Shown here: one piece after another, positions 26,346-35,408 of the stretch | Numbering within the stretch: the stretch's first letter is position 1 | Layout of the letters: every line of letters begins with the position of its first letter | NCBI GenBank assembly: GCA_016840515.1 | Contig: JAEOSF010000022.1 | Coordinates: 1-53,701 of the forward strand | Direction of reading: 5' to 3' | Source of the DNA: Candidatus Borrarchaeum yapensis | GTDB lineage: Archaea > Asgardarchaeota > Sifarchaeia > Borrarchaeales > Borrarchaeaceae | DNA: 53,701 bases | Notes under the pieces: model-generated | The model's input: the letters and a program-made list of their open reading frames with translations, nothing else | Told to the model about the DNA's origin: nothing | The model's database searches: none | Program-made: the position numbers and the translations under genes

Positions 26346-28013
26346 TTAAATTCGGATTGTCGCAATTATCCATCTTAGGAAAACTATACCGAATAACCCT
26401 GCTAGAATGTATCCAATTAAGCTATATTGTGGAAAACCGAAAAAACTTGGTTGTTCCAAGAAGAGAATCAATGTACTACTAATTATCATGGAACTAATAA
26501 GAAGTGAGAAGCCGATTCTATTTGCGGCTTTTTGTCGCATTAAAAGATGTTCTTCACTATCTTTATCCTTTATTTGAACTGTCAGGTTACCTTCCTCTAG
26601 ACGTGTAAGGAGATAATTAAGCCGAGACGGAAGATCTCTTGTGAGTCTTACAAATCCTTGAATATTTGAAATTAGTTGTTTTGCTAATTCTTGAGGAGAC
26701 GCCATCTTTTCGATAAAACTACTCATATAATTCTCTGCGTGGTCCATGAAGTTGAAATCAGGATCCAATATCCTCGCCGATTTCTCAAGAAACATAATAG
26801 CTCTTCCAAGGTTCATGAACTCGGTGGGCGCACGCATTTTATGCCGATAAGAAAGCTGGAATAGTTCATCCATTAAGTTACCCCAGTTAATGTCTTTCAG
26901 GGGCTTGTCAGCATAAGTATCTATCAACTCACTAAGATCCCGCTCGTATAGTGGAATTTTTGTGTCTTCTGTTACAATTCCCATTATTTTGAATTCTCTG
27001 ACTATTGAACTGACGTCTTTTTGCATCATACCAAGGAATAATGCACTAAAATGCTCGATAGTTCTGGATGTGATTTTTGTACACATCCCAAGATCTACTA
27101 TGCCAATTGTGTTATCTTCCTTAACGATCAAATTCCCACTATGCGGGTCTACTTGAACGAATCTGAAATCGAAAATCTGTTTCATATAGGCATCGACAAG
27201 GTTCTTAACGATTAACTTTCCTCGTTGAACATCGAGCTTTTTTTCTTCAATTAGTTTTGAAAGAGGAGTGCCGTGAATAAACTCTTCGACAAGGACACGT
27301 TTGCTTGTGTATTTGGAATATATTTTTGAAATCTGAACATTGGGATTATCATAAAAGTACTTATGTAACTTCTCTGTATTAGCAGCTTCGTTAAGGAAGT
27401 CCAGTTCGCGCATCATGGTGTACTCAAACTCACTAATAATACCCACTGGATCGTAGAGTTCACTAATACGCAAATGTTTTTCAGCAGATTTTGCAAATTC
27501 ATACATAAGACGAATATCTGCGGCAACGATTTTTTGGATGTCAGGTCTTTGAACCTTAATGGCTACGGTTGTTCCATCTTTGAGCTCTGCTTTATGAACT
27601 TGAGCTAGAGAACCTGCAGCAATTGATTTACGATCTATAATCTTGAATACATCTTTAAGAGGTCTGCCTAACTCACTTTCAATGATTTCTTTTGCCTGTT
27701 CATAAGGAAATGGAGGAACTTCGTCCTGCAGCTTTTCAAATTCTTTGATCCACTCGTCGGGTACCAAATCGGGTCTTGTTGACATAAGTTGCCCCAATTT
27801 GATAAACGTAGGACCTAAGTCTTCAATAACTTTTCTTACTCGAATTGCACGTTTCTCTTGCTTTGATAATTCACCTTCACGAATTTCTTCTTTTGTTGGT
27901 TTGCTTAAAGACGGAAAATGTGATGAAATACCATCTACAAAAGCACCGAAACCATGTTTGATTAATGTCTTTGAAATTTTGTTGAGGCGCCCAAGATCTC
28001 TTATTATCGACAA
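26346..28013 (-). CDS. ABC1/UbiB-type atypical kinase (AarF family) with C-terminal membrane helices
   Basis: A 555-residue protein-kinase-like protein. The family-specific KxGQ motif (TFIKLGQLMSTRPDL) is followed by an alanine/glycine-rich nucleotide loop (IAAGSLAQVHKAEL), the lysine of VAIKVQRP, the catalytic-loop QVDPHSGNLIV and a DLG metal motif (IVDLGM in place of DFG). The C-terminus has two hydrophobic helices (about 500-550). In bacteria and mitochondria these proteins are ATPases that support ubiquinone synthesis; their archaeal role, perhaps in isoprenoid quinones or lipids, is unknown. No quinone-biosynthesis neighbours are seen in this window. Confidence 0.85.
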   Translation of the reverse strand: MSIIRDLGRLNKISKTLIKHGFGAFVDGISSHFPSLSKPTKEEIREGELSKQEKRAIRVRKVIEDLGPTFIKLGQLMSTRPDLVPDEWIKEFEKLQDEVPPFPYEQAKEIIESELGRPLKDVFKIIDRKSIAAGSLAQVHKAELKDGTTVAIKVQRPDIQKIVAADIRLMYEFAKSAEKHLRISELYDPVGIISEFEYTMMRELDFLNEAANTEKLHKYFYDNPNVQISKIYSKYTSKRVLVEEFIHGTPLSKLIEEKKLDVQRGKLIVKNLVDAYMKQIFDFRFVQVDPHSGNLIVKEDNTIGIVDLGMCTKITSRTIEHFSALFLGMMQKDVSSIVREFKIMGIVTEDTKIPLYERDLSELIDTYADKPLKDINWGNLMDELFQLSYRHKMRAPTEFMNLGRAIMFLEKSARILDPDFNFMDHAENYMSSFIEKMASPQELAKQLISNIQGFVRLTRDLPSRLNYLLTRLEEGNLTVQIKDKDSEEHLLMRQKAANRIGFSLLISSMIISSTLILFLEQPSFFGFPQYSLIGYILAGLFGIVFLRWIIATIRI

Positions 28014-28730
28014 TTATATTCACCCTTTTGTCAGTTTCAAATTAAATAGAGCCAGAAAGTTAAAGATCCACGTTTTATACACCTATAATACATAGAACGG
28101 TTAATAAATTGAACTTGACATGAAGAAATGAGGCTAATGACAAGTTAATATCATTATTGTGAGGCATATATTGTGAGTTCTGTTTAGTCTTCAAGATATT
28201 TCTCAGGCAATTTGTTTAAAGAACCTTTCGAATTGAATAACTGATATAAACTGATCCTCAAATGATGGTGAAATCTTATAGTTATAATGTTACATATTAC
28301 TCGTAAGAATTTTCGTTGGTTAAGGTAATTGAAAAATTTCAAAGACTAGTTTAAAGAACTTCTTTTTAAAGAGTTTTTTGTCGGCTTGGAGTCTATCTCA
28401 AAAGAAAATTGATATTTGAGTGCTTATCGGCGATTTCCTAAGAGTTTACGAATTCGTTCATTCAACTACATTTAAATAGAGATGTGACAAATAATTGATT
28501 ACTAACTTCTCATAATAGTATACTTAGAGTACATGAGTTGTTTTAAAAAGCGGCTTACCTCAAACGAGGTTAGAGTATAAGTCATAGGAGACTGTAAAAG
28601 CAATCATTATTATAATCTCATTATAATACTGGGGCAATTGCTAATCGCTCCCATGAATACACATCTGACCGGTGAGGTAAGAAGAACTCCCAGCTCATAT
28701 TGTTTTTTTAAAGTTATTTATCACTCCTCC
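28014..28730. other. Intergenic gap, about 700 bases, AT-rich
   Basis: No gene recognised. The stretch contains TATA-like sequences and a small imperfect hairpin with arms CTTACCTC and GAGGTTAG near 28555-28576. Short open frames here show no family resemblance or good start site. It runs into a dead transposon remnant. Confidence 0.45.
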
Positions 28731-28974
28731 GCAAGAAGACCCCCCAATGTGTTGGGGGGATGGAGTGCGTTACTTTATTCACTTTCAAGATACTCCCTAA
28801 CCTTTAAGTACTGTTTCGCATAGATCGTAAGTAGAATTGAGCTGAGGTAACACTCGCCAGTTCTCACATTCACATCACGTTCAGGGCAGGAACTGCCCGT
28901 AGAGTCTGTTTGACATGCCCCGTTGGGGAATGGATGATTCAGGAAGCCATACAACTTGTTGAATGGTAGTTCAC
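28731..28974 (+). mobile_element. Internally deleted IS200/IS605-type tnpB element (copy B)
   Basis: This segment is the plus-strand counterpart of the relic at 10180-10503. It begins GCAAGAAGAC with a perfect hairpin (CCCCCCAA and TTGGGGGG), continues through a stretch that still reads a TnpB-like C-terminal scrap (GQELPVESV) and ends GGAAGCCATACA...GGTAGTTCAC, the right-end signature. Nearly all of the transposase gene is missing. It lies 56 bases before tRNA-Ala. The two copies share the ends but have diverged in the middle. Confidence 0.7.
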
Positions 28975-29030
28975 AGTCTCTTGTTGTGACTCTGAATCGG
29001 TAACAAAATCCAGAACTAATCTAAAAAAAT

Positions 29031-29135
29031 GGGCCGATAGCTCAGTTTGGAAGAGCGCCGCGCTCGCACCGCGGAGGCCGCGGGTTCAAAGGACATGGAT
29101 CTTTTCCAAGCCTGGAATTCCCGCTCGGTCCACCA
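29031..29135 (+). tRNA. tRNA-Ala (anticodon CGC) with T-loop intron; CCA encoded
   Basis: Acceptor stem GGGCCGA pairs with TCGGTCC (29125-29131, one G-U), discriminator A and encoded CCA (29133-29135). The D arm is GCTC...GAGC, the anticodon stem CCGCG/CGCGG encloses loop CTCGCAC, anticodon CGC. The T stem GCGGG/CCCGC is split by an insert of about 28 bases (29091-29118) after TTCAAA; removal restores the seven-base loop TTCAAAT. The insert has a TGGA/TCCA core helix, consistent with a relaxed bulge-helix-bulge splice site. The adjacent open frame that runs through this gene is not real coding. Confidence 0.9.
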
Positions 29136-29226
29136 TCCACTTTACAAAAATTACTTGGTTTCTTATAACAGCATTTTGTTTTTTAGTGCAGAAATGTTAC
29201 AATTGATTCTTAAAGGAAGCATTAAT

Positions 29227-29670
29227 ATGCAACGGGAATATCCAGATCGCCCTTTTGCTGCAGTAAGTATTGTAATTACTCAAAATGAAAAAGTTCTTCT
29301 AATGAAACGTGCTCATGATCCAAAAGCAGGTCTTTATTCTGTCCCTGGCGGTTTAGTAGAGTTAGGTGAAAAATTTGAAGATAGTGCGATCAGAGAAGTC
29401 GAAGAAGAGACTGGGCTCAAAGTCGAACTTGACAGATTGATAGATGTAATTGATAATATCACTCACGATGAACAGGGTGCAAGGTTTCATTATGTTCTAA
29501 TTGGATTTTTAGCAAAACCTATTGGCCATGAAGACAAGTTTATTTTATCTACGGAATCTCTGGATACTCGATGGGTATCCTTTGATGAACTATCTCGCTA
29601 TCCTTTGACAAACACGGCTACCCATTTTTTTAAAAAGCTAAATATTCTACCGCAAGAAAGCGACCAATGA
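29227..29670 (+). CDS. NUDIX hydrolase
   Basis: A 147-residue nucleotide-diphosphate-linked hydrolase. The Nudix box is complete: GGLVELGEKFEDSAIREVEEETGLKVEL holds the G-x5-E-x7-REUxEExGU pattern (about residues 42-65). The ATG at 29227 is preferred because AAAGGAAG precedes it by 7 bases; the frame is open further upstream but would run through tRNA-Ala. Members clear oxidised nucleotides or cleave ADP-ribose or NDP-sugars; the precise substrate cannot be told. Its gene is convergent with a metallophosphoesterase gene. Confidence 0.9.
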   Translation: MQREYPDRPFAAVSIVITQNEKVLLMKRAHDPKAGLYSVPGGLVELGEKFEDSAIREVEEETGLKVELDRLIDVIDNITHDEQGARFHYVLIGFLAKPIGHEDKFILSTESLDTRWVSFDELSRYPLTNTATHFFKKLNILPQESDQ

Positions 29671-29724
29671 AATTTTCTACCATTAGCAAAACATAGCTTG
29701 CGGTGAAATTCAAGTCGTTCAAAC

Positions 29725-30471
29725 TCAAAATTCAGTTAGTAGCAACTGTCTTGAAAGTGGCAAAGAAAAGCAAGTGATTGAACGAGTAGCAGGAAAAGAC
29801 ACATTAAACAAAATATGTGGGCCTAATTCTGTACGAAACTTCGTTGCATTATGCGCATGAGCATGTATGATTACTGTAGGAAGGCTTTCGTGTTTTAAGA
29901 GTATGGTTTCAAGTCTCTTCGATCCTAAAAGAGGATATGTATGTTGTTTTTCACCAAGGAGCAGTGAGTAGCCAACAGCATAATGTGAGACCAGTAAAGA
30001 ATAATCGAATTTCTTGGATGCTTTCTTGGATTCAAATTCATTGAGCAATTTATCAATAACATTAAGACGGTTTTCATAAATTCCGAGAATATTGGGAATG
30101 TTTGCTGCCTGCCATCTAGTTGGTTTGTCAAGCACACCTCTTGTCCCAATAACGCCGATATTTTTTCCTTTAATATGAAAAAATGATGAAGAATCGTTTA
30201 AGAACGAAACATATTCCCCAAATTGTGAAAAGAGTTTTTCTTCTAATTGGATATAATCTTCGTTCCCAAAGCACACTATAATTGGGCAACTAATGTATTC
30301 ATTCAATACCTCAACGACTAAATTGAAACCTTTGAGAAAACCCTTATGTATTGTGTCCCCCACAAGGAAAAATAAATCAAAAGACTTATCTTTGAACTTT
30401 TTCATAGCAGCTGAGAACTCTGTTAAGTATTTTGGCGAGTGAACGTCACCAACGCAACCTATGTAGATCAT
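29725..30471 (-). CDS. Calcineurin-type metallophosphoesterase
   Basis: A 248-residue phosphoesterase with the metal motifs GDVHSPKY, LVGDTIH, CFGNEDYI, LVSHYAVGY and IIHAHAHN in order. The signature GNHD is altered to GNED. The related archaeal genes are of unknown substrate. It is divergent from nrdD, with about 330 bases between the start codons. Confidence 0.8.
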   Translation of the reverse strand: MIYIGCVGDVHSPKYLTEFSAAMKKFKDKSFDLFFLVGDTIHKGFLKGFNLVVEVLNEYISCPIIVCFGNEDYIQLEEKLFSQFGEYVSFLNDSSSFFHIKGKNIGVIGTRGVLDKPTRWQAANIPNILGIYENRLNVIDKLLNEFESKKASKKFDYSLLVSHYAVGYSLLLGEKQHTYPLLGSKRLETILLKHESLPTVIIHAHAHNATKFRTELGPHILFNVSFPATRSITCFSLPLSRQLLLTEF

Positions 30472-30690
30472 ATGCGGTTCTCCGCTGGACCTGTTTGCTG
30501 AACTTGTTCTCTAATCTAAGAACTTGTTTTTTCAACTATTTCTCCATAGTTCTATGTATATTTTGGGTATTTTTGTCGGGATGATAACGAAAAATCAATA
30601 AAGAAAATGAAAATCAAGTGACGGTGAGCGCGCCTAACCTTAACGAAAACCTTTATAGCAATGAAAATACAATAGGTGTCTATGTTTTCA

Positions 30691-30742
30691 GTGTGCTAAA
30701 GGCATATATTTGTGTATCATGCATATAGCACACATATATAAG
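30691..30742 (+). promoter_or_regulatory. Inverted repeat overlapping the nrdD TATA-box region
   Basis: GTGTGCT (30691-30697) and AGCACAC (30727-30733) form an inverted repeat around an AT-rich centre that also contains imperfect CATATAT repeats. The right arm abuts ATATATAAG (30734-30742), a TATA-like element suited to nrdD. A regulator bound here would occlude TBP/TFB. The arrangement recalls bacterial NrdR boxes (ACAC-AT-rich-GTGT), but no regulator is seen in this window. Confidence 0.45.
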
Positions 30743-30803
30743 TCTTGCGCGCGTTATATTCGTTTTATAAAGTAAAATATTAAGTAAAAGAGGGGATCGT
30801 AAG

Positions 30804-33068
30804 ATGGTCACAGCTGTAAATAAAGTAACGCAAATGAAGTTAGATCATTGGACTCACGTTGTTAAGAAAGAAGAAAAAGGCAAAATATTGGTTCGTACAA
30901 GCAGCGGTCTGCTAGAGCCATTTAATCCCGATAAAATTGTAAAATCACTATTAAAGGAAACGACTTATATTTCAGAGCAATATTCCGATGTCCCACAGCT
31001 TTCTGTGGCCGAGGCACGTGATTTAGCTAAAAATGTCAAGCATCATATCCAAAATCTTCCTTTTGTTTCGGCTCCTCTCATTAGAGAGTTAGTCTGCACT
31101 TTCATGCTGCTAAAAGCAAAGAATGATCCCCGATATGCAGTTTATCGTAATTTCTACACACGAGTCGGAACTCCGATATATGATTATCTGCAAATAATCC
31201 AAGGGGGAGGCTATGAAGCTAAAGAAAATGCTAATCTACAGCCAAATCCAGAAACTGTTCACAAAAAAATTGCTGACAAAACTGCCAAAGATGCAAACAT
31301 GTTAGCCGTGCTTCCACACGAAATTGGGGATGCTCATCTCACCAAACGAATTCATGTTCACGATTTAGAATATCTAGCAACTCGTCCATTCTGTCAGAAC
31401 TGGGATCTAAGATATTTTCTTTATGGAGGATTATTGCCTGATGGTACGGGTCTGCATACCGCTGTAGCTGGTCCTCCAAAGCACCCTGAAGTCGCACTTT
31501 TGCACTCCGTAAAGGTGATGGCTGCAGGACAGACAAATTTTGCTGGTGGGCAAGGTCTGTATAATTATCCCGTCTATATGGCACCTTATTTGAGGGGATT
31601 GAGTTATGATCACATAAAGCAATTGGCGCAGATGTTGTTCTACGAGATTGGTCAAGCATACGTTGCTCGTGGCGGACAATTAATGTTTGCGAGTTTACAA
31701 ATGCCACCTGGGGTGCCCGAAGTATATAGAGACTTGCCTGCAGTTATGCATGGCAAAGTATTGGACGACACTTATGGAAACTATGAAGAAGAAGTGCAAC
31801 AATTCGTTCAAGCGGTCTTTGAAGTGGCATTAGGAGGAGATCACTGGCAAAAACCCTTTGTATTTCCGAAACTAGAAGTTCTCTACGACAAAGAATTCCT
31901 AGGAAAAGAATACGATGATTACTACCGTCTAGTACATGAAGTTGTTGCAAAATACGGAACCCCCTACTTCGAGAACAGAATCCCCAGTTATAGGAGTGGT
32001 ATCGGGGATAACGAGGTCAAGATTGGTTGTTACCAATGCTGTGCTTATGATCAAAGTACAACGGACAAAGAAGATCCTCAATTCTGGGATAAACTTTGTT
32101 TTCGCGATGGAGCGCATTTCAGCTGGGGTGCTTGGCAAGTAGTATCATTAAACGCTCCACAACATGCCTACCTCGCGAAAGGAGATGACGCACAACTCTT
32201 TGAAGAATTGGAAAAGTCAATGAGGATGGCGTTACGCGTTTTCGCGATCAAAGAGCGCTGGATGAAAGCACAAATGAAAAATGGACTTCTCCCCTTTATG
32301 ACACAGACTCCTCGTATAAACGGGAAAAAATTACCTCCAGCGGTTGATAGCAGTCAATTAAGGCACGTCTTTGGACTGGTTGGCGTCAACGAATTAGTTC
32401 AATATCACACGGGATATCAACTTCACGAGGATAATTCTGCACTCAGATTTGCCCTTAGATTCATAGTGGAAATGGAACGAATCAAAGAGATGTTACAGGA
32501 GGAAAGTGGACTACTATTAGCTTGTGCACGAACTCCCGCAGAAAGCACAGCGCAGAAAATGGCAATTTCGGATCTTGTTCATTTTAGGGAACAGGCAATG
32601 CATGTAGTAAAAGGCGATTTATCCAGTATTAACAATAGAATAAACGCAGGAGATTTACCTATTTATTACTCTAATGGCACTCATGTTGAAGTCTCTGCAC
32701 CGATTACCCTATCTGAAAAAATCAGAATTGAGAACAAGTTCTTTCCAGCGTTATCGGGCGGTAATATCTTTCATGTGTGGCTAGGTGAAGCACATCCAGA
32801 CCCTGAAGCCTTGATGCAAGTCACACATCGAATGTTTACTGAAACAGCAATCGGTTATATGGCTTATACAAAGGATATGAGTGTATGTCGGGAATGTAAT
32901 TCAACATCTGGCGGTTTATTAGATAAATGCCCAATTTGTAATGGTCGAAACTTGGAATGGTATAGTCGTATCACGGGTTACTACCAGGCAGTAAGTGGTT
33001 GGAACGCAGGGAAAAAGCAAGAACTGAAAGATAGGTACAGACTTCGCCAAAAGATGCTATTAAGTTAA
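30804..33068 (+). CDS. nrdD: Anaerobic ribonucleoside-triphosphate reductase (class III)
   Basis: Reduces NTPs to dNTPs with a glycyl radical under anoxic conditions. The 754-residue protein has an N-terminal ATP-cone (about 28-125: LVRTSSGLLEPFNPDKIV), a ten-stranded barrel domain and a C-terminal CREC...CPIC zinc site followed by YSRITGYYQ (G is the expected radical site) and SGWNAGKKQEL. GTAAG with AGAGGGG gives the ribosome-binding site before ATG. No activase nrdG lies next to it, so the radical SAM partner must be elsewhere or absent. The gene has no intein. Confidence 0.95.
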   Translation: MVTAVNKVTQMKLDHWTHVVKKEEKGKILVRTSSGLLEPFNPDKIVKSLLKETTYISEQYSDVPQLSVAEARDLAKNVKHHIQNLPFVSAPLIRELVCTFMLLKAKNDPRYAVYRNFYTRVGTPIYDYLQIIQGGGYEAKENANLQPNPETVHKKIADKTAKDANMLAVLPHEIGDAHLTKRIHVHDLEYLATRPFCQNWDLRYFLYGGLLPDGTGLHTAVAGPPKHPEVALLHSVKVMAAGQTNFAGGQGLYNYPVYMAPYLRGLSYDHIKQLAQMLFYEIGQAYVARGGQLMFASLQMPPGVPEVYRDLPAVMHGKVLDDTYGNYEEEVQQFVQAVFEVALGGDHWQKPFVFPKLEVLYDKEFLGKEYDDYYRLVHEVVAKYGTPYFENRIPSYRSGIGDNEVKIGCYQCCAYDQSTTDKEDPQFWDKLCFRDGAHFSWGAWQVVSLNAPQHAYLAKGDDAQLFEELEKSMRMALRVFAIKERWMKAQMKNGLLPFMTQTPRINGKKLPPAVDSSQLRHVFGLVGVNELVQYHTGYQLHEDNSALRFALRFIVEMERIKEMLQEESGLLLACARTPAESTAQKMAISDLVHFREQAMHVVKGDLSSINNRINAGDLPIYYSNGTHVEVSAPITLSEKIRIENKFFPALSGGNIFHVWLGEAHPDPEALMQVTHRMFTETAIGYMAYTKDMSVCRECNSTSGGLLDKCPICNGRNLEWYSRITGYYQAVSGWNAGKKQELKDRYRLRQKMLLS

Positions 33069-33295
33069 TATGAATTTTTATAATTAACTAAAGCCCTTTT
33101 AACTATTCTTTTTTTAGATTTTAAACAATTTTATACGCTTTTACACTTTTATGTTGAAAAATTCGCGTTTTTTTATCATAATATGCAATTTAACAAACTC
33201 TTATTAACTATCCATAAAATTAAACTGATATTGTCGAAAAAGGGAAAAAAAATAAATATTGCGGATTCGTGAATTCAGTAAAAAGAGGGATAACT

Positions 33296-33670
33296 TTGAG
33301 TGAAGAGAAGAGATTGATTGACAGAATCCAACAGATTCGAGATGCAGCTATTGAGGCAATAAAGGACTTAGCTAAAAAATTAGTTGATAAATTTCAAGTT
33401 AGCCTCCAAATAAATGGAAAAATTAGCGAGACGGGAGTAGACGCTACTTACAATGTGGATCTTCAAGAAATTATGAATATTAAAATTGAAGGTGAGCGAA
33501 GACGCGTCATTGAAAGACTCATCACGCGGATTAGGAAGAAATTAGAAGGTTTCGACGAATCACTATTACGCGATGCTATGGAACTTGATAATATGGCGCT
33601 TTCATTCGGTATTAAAATTCCATTTGTTGCTGAAGGTTGTATAACAATCTACATTTCTAAAAAACAATAA
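33296..33670 (+). CDS. Small conserved-looking protein of unknown function
   Basis: A 124-residue soluble protein with no recognised family. The N-terminal third is an alpha-helix of strong amphipathic character (SEEKRLIDRIQQIRDAAIEA); a beta-rich middle (QVSLQINGKIS, TYNVDL) and a helix-rich region (RRRVIERLITRIRKKLEG) follow. TTG at 33296 is preferred since AGAGGGA lies just upstream; the longer open frame from 33269 is less likely. It stands alone between nrdD and the FGGY kinase gene. Coding is supported by the ribosome-binding site and balanced composition only. Confidence 0.6.
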   Translation: MSEEKRLIDRIQQIRDAAIEAIKDLAKKLVDKFQVSLQINGKISETGVDATYNVDLQEIMNIKIEGERRRVIERLITRIRKKLEGFDESLLRDAMELDNMALSFGIKIPFVAEGCITIYISKKQ

Positions 33671-33727
33671 TTCTACCTGAAAAATGGTATTTCTCCGCGT
33701 ATTTCAGGCAGAAAGCGTTTTTTAAAG

Positions 33728-35293
33728 TTATTTACCCATTTGAAATTGTGATATCTCTTTGAAGATATCATTTAGTGCCCAATATGTCTTTTTATACGTC
33801 TTGTAGAGTTTTGTGTAGGTTTTCAAATTCTTTTCATCCGGTTGTAGGACTTCTTCTTTTAATTTAACAAATTTTTGAACAGCGTCCTCAACTGATTTGT
33901 ATAATTTCACTCCAACTGCAGCTAGTACAATTGCCCCTATGGTTGAAACGTCCTCGCTTACTGGTGAAACAATGGGTTTTCCTAGCGTGTCAGCTTTAAT
34001 CTTTCTCCAAAGTGTGCTCCGAGAGCCTCCACCCGTTGCAATTATCTTGGTAACAGGGAACCCTAATTCCTCGAATCGCTCGATAACATCACGGGCGTAA
34101 TACGTACTGCCTTCCATAATCGCTCGTGCAAAATGCGCTCTGGTATGACCAAGCGTAAAGCCAAGAAATGTGCCTCGTGCAGACGAACTCCATTCGGGTG
34201 TTATAGAACCTGTAGTCCAAGGAAGGAAGATAAGTCCTTCACTACCTGGCGGGACTGCCGCTGCCTTTTCATCCATGATCCAATAAGGATCGATCTCTTT
34301 ACCGGGTTCGCTTAATCTTTCGGCTTCTTTTATTTCTTCATGCGAAAATTGGTCTCTAAACCAGCGAAGATTGGCTCCTACAGCCATGCCAGGACTTTCT
34401 AAAATCCATCGCTTTGGGTCGCCATGATTGTGCATCTCAAGTACTTCGTCTGGATCTATGACAGACTCATCTATCGAAATGAGGATTGGTTCGGCACCAC
34501 CTGTAATATCACAGACCTCACCACTCTGCAAAGGACCTGCACCCACAACCGCGACCTCCTCGTCACCACCGCCCGCAACGACCGGGGTTCCTGATTTTAA
34601 TCCCATATCCTGAGCAATCTTAGAACTAAGTTCACCTACAACTTCTGTCGAAGGTACTGCTTCTGGCAATATGTCAAAATCAATACCGGTCTCGCTCACA
34701 ATTTTTTCTGACCAGGCTCTTTTGTGTACATTCCAGACAAGTGTGCACGATGCAAGTGTGTATTCAGTAATAAATCTCCCTGTCAGTTTTAGCAAGATGA
34801 AATCGTTTGGGTTCAAAATTTTATGCGTTTGCTTGTAGATTTCGGGTTTTTCTTTTTTTAACCAGAGAATTTTAGGAAGAATATGATAGGAATCGATTGT
34901 AAGCCCAGTTATGTCATGAAGTTCCTTACCATTATTGCCGAATATTTCTCGTAATTGTCGTGCTTGGTAGTCTGACCTTCTATCCAAATAAAGAATCGAA
35001 TTATACAGTGGTTCACCATTTTTGTCGACTGCAGTGCAGCCGTCAGTTTGAGAGTCTGATACAACAGCAGCTATATCCTCTTTGTTTATGCCACTTTTTT
35101 CAACTGCTGTTTTCACAGTATTCTTAGCTGCTTCCCACCAAAGATTAGGATCAGTTTCTGCCCAAATAGGCTGAGGTGTTAAAACGGGATAATCTTGGGA
35201 TGCAGCTGAACTTATAATCTTGCCTTCATCATTACAAATTGTTACTTTAAGCCCAGTTGTTCCGACGTCGATTGCAACAAGATAGGATGACAT
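33728..35293 (-). CDS. FGGY-family carbohydrate kinase (xylulokinase-like)
   Basis: A 521-residue sugar kinase of the actin-like ATPase fold. The N-terminal phosphate loop AIDVGTTGLKVTICN, the sugar-contact SQTDGCTAVD and the C-terminal ATP-binding signature IIATGGGSRSTLWRKIKAD with GKPIV are all present. The nearest functional class is xylulokinase (D-xylulose to the 5-phosphate), but FGGY paralogues also phosphorylate other ketoses and erythritol/threitol-type compounds. The gene diverges from a 2-hydroxyacid dehydrogenase gene, suggesting a shared pathway for an unusual sugar or sugar acid. Confidence 0.85.
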   Translation of the reverse strand: MSSYLVAIDVGTTGLKVTICNDEGKIISSAASQDYPVLTPQPIWAETDPNLWWEAAKNTVKTAVEKSGINKEDIAAVVSDSQTDGCTAVDKNGEPLYNSILYLDRRSDYQARQLREIFGNNGKELHDITGLTIDSYHILPKILWLKKEKPEIYKQTHKILNPNDFILLKLTGRFITEYTLASCTLVWNVHKRAWSEKIVSETGIDFDILPEAVPSTEVVGELSSKIAQDMGLKSGTPVVAGGGDEEVAVVGAGPLQSGEVCDITGGAEPILISIDESVIDPDEVLEMHNHGDPKRWILESPGMAVGANLRWFRDQFSHEEIKEAERLSEPGKEIDPYWIMDEKAAAVPPGSEGLIFLPWTTGSITPEWSSSARGTFLGFTLGHTRAHFARAIMEGSTYYARDVIERFEELGFPVTKIIATGGGSRSTLWRKIKADTLGKPIVSPVSEDVSTIGAIVLAAVGVKLYKSVEDAVQKFVKLKEEVLQPDEKNLKTYTKLYKTYKKTYWALNDIFKEISQFQMGK

Positions 35294-35408
35294 AATACCC
35301 CCTACAAAAGTCTAGTTAAGCTCAATATATTATGATGATCATATATAAGGCTTTTAACCAATAATTTGCAGTTAGTTAAAAGATAATTGATAATTTATGG
35401 TGATGAAA

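Noticed and set aside
28638..28823. Open frame of 61 codons before copy B
   Set aside because: It crosses the hairpin end of a mobile-element relic and resembles no protein.
29047..29226. Upstream extension of the NUDIX open frame
   Set aside because: It runs through tRNA-Ala and its intron; ATG at 29227 has a good ribosome-binding site.
35320..35350. C-box-like ATGATGA in the gap between kinase and dehydrogenase genes
   Set aside because: No D box; the motif is part of an AT-rich palindrome in the shared promoter region.
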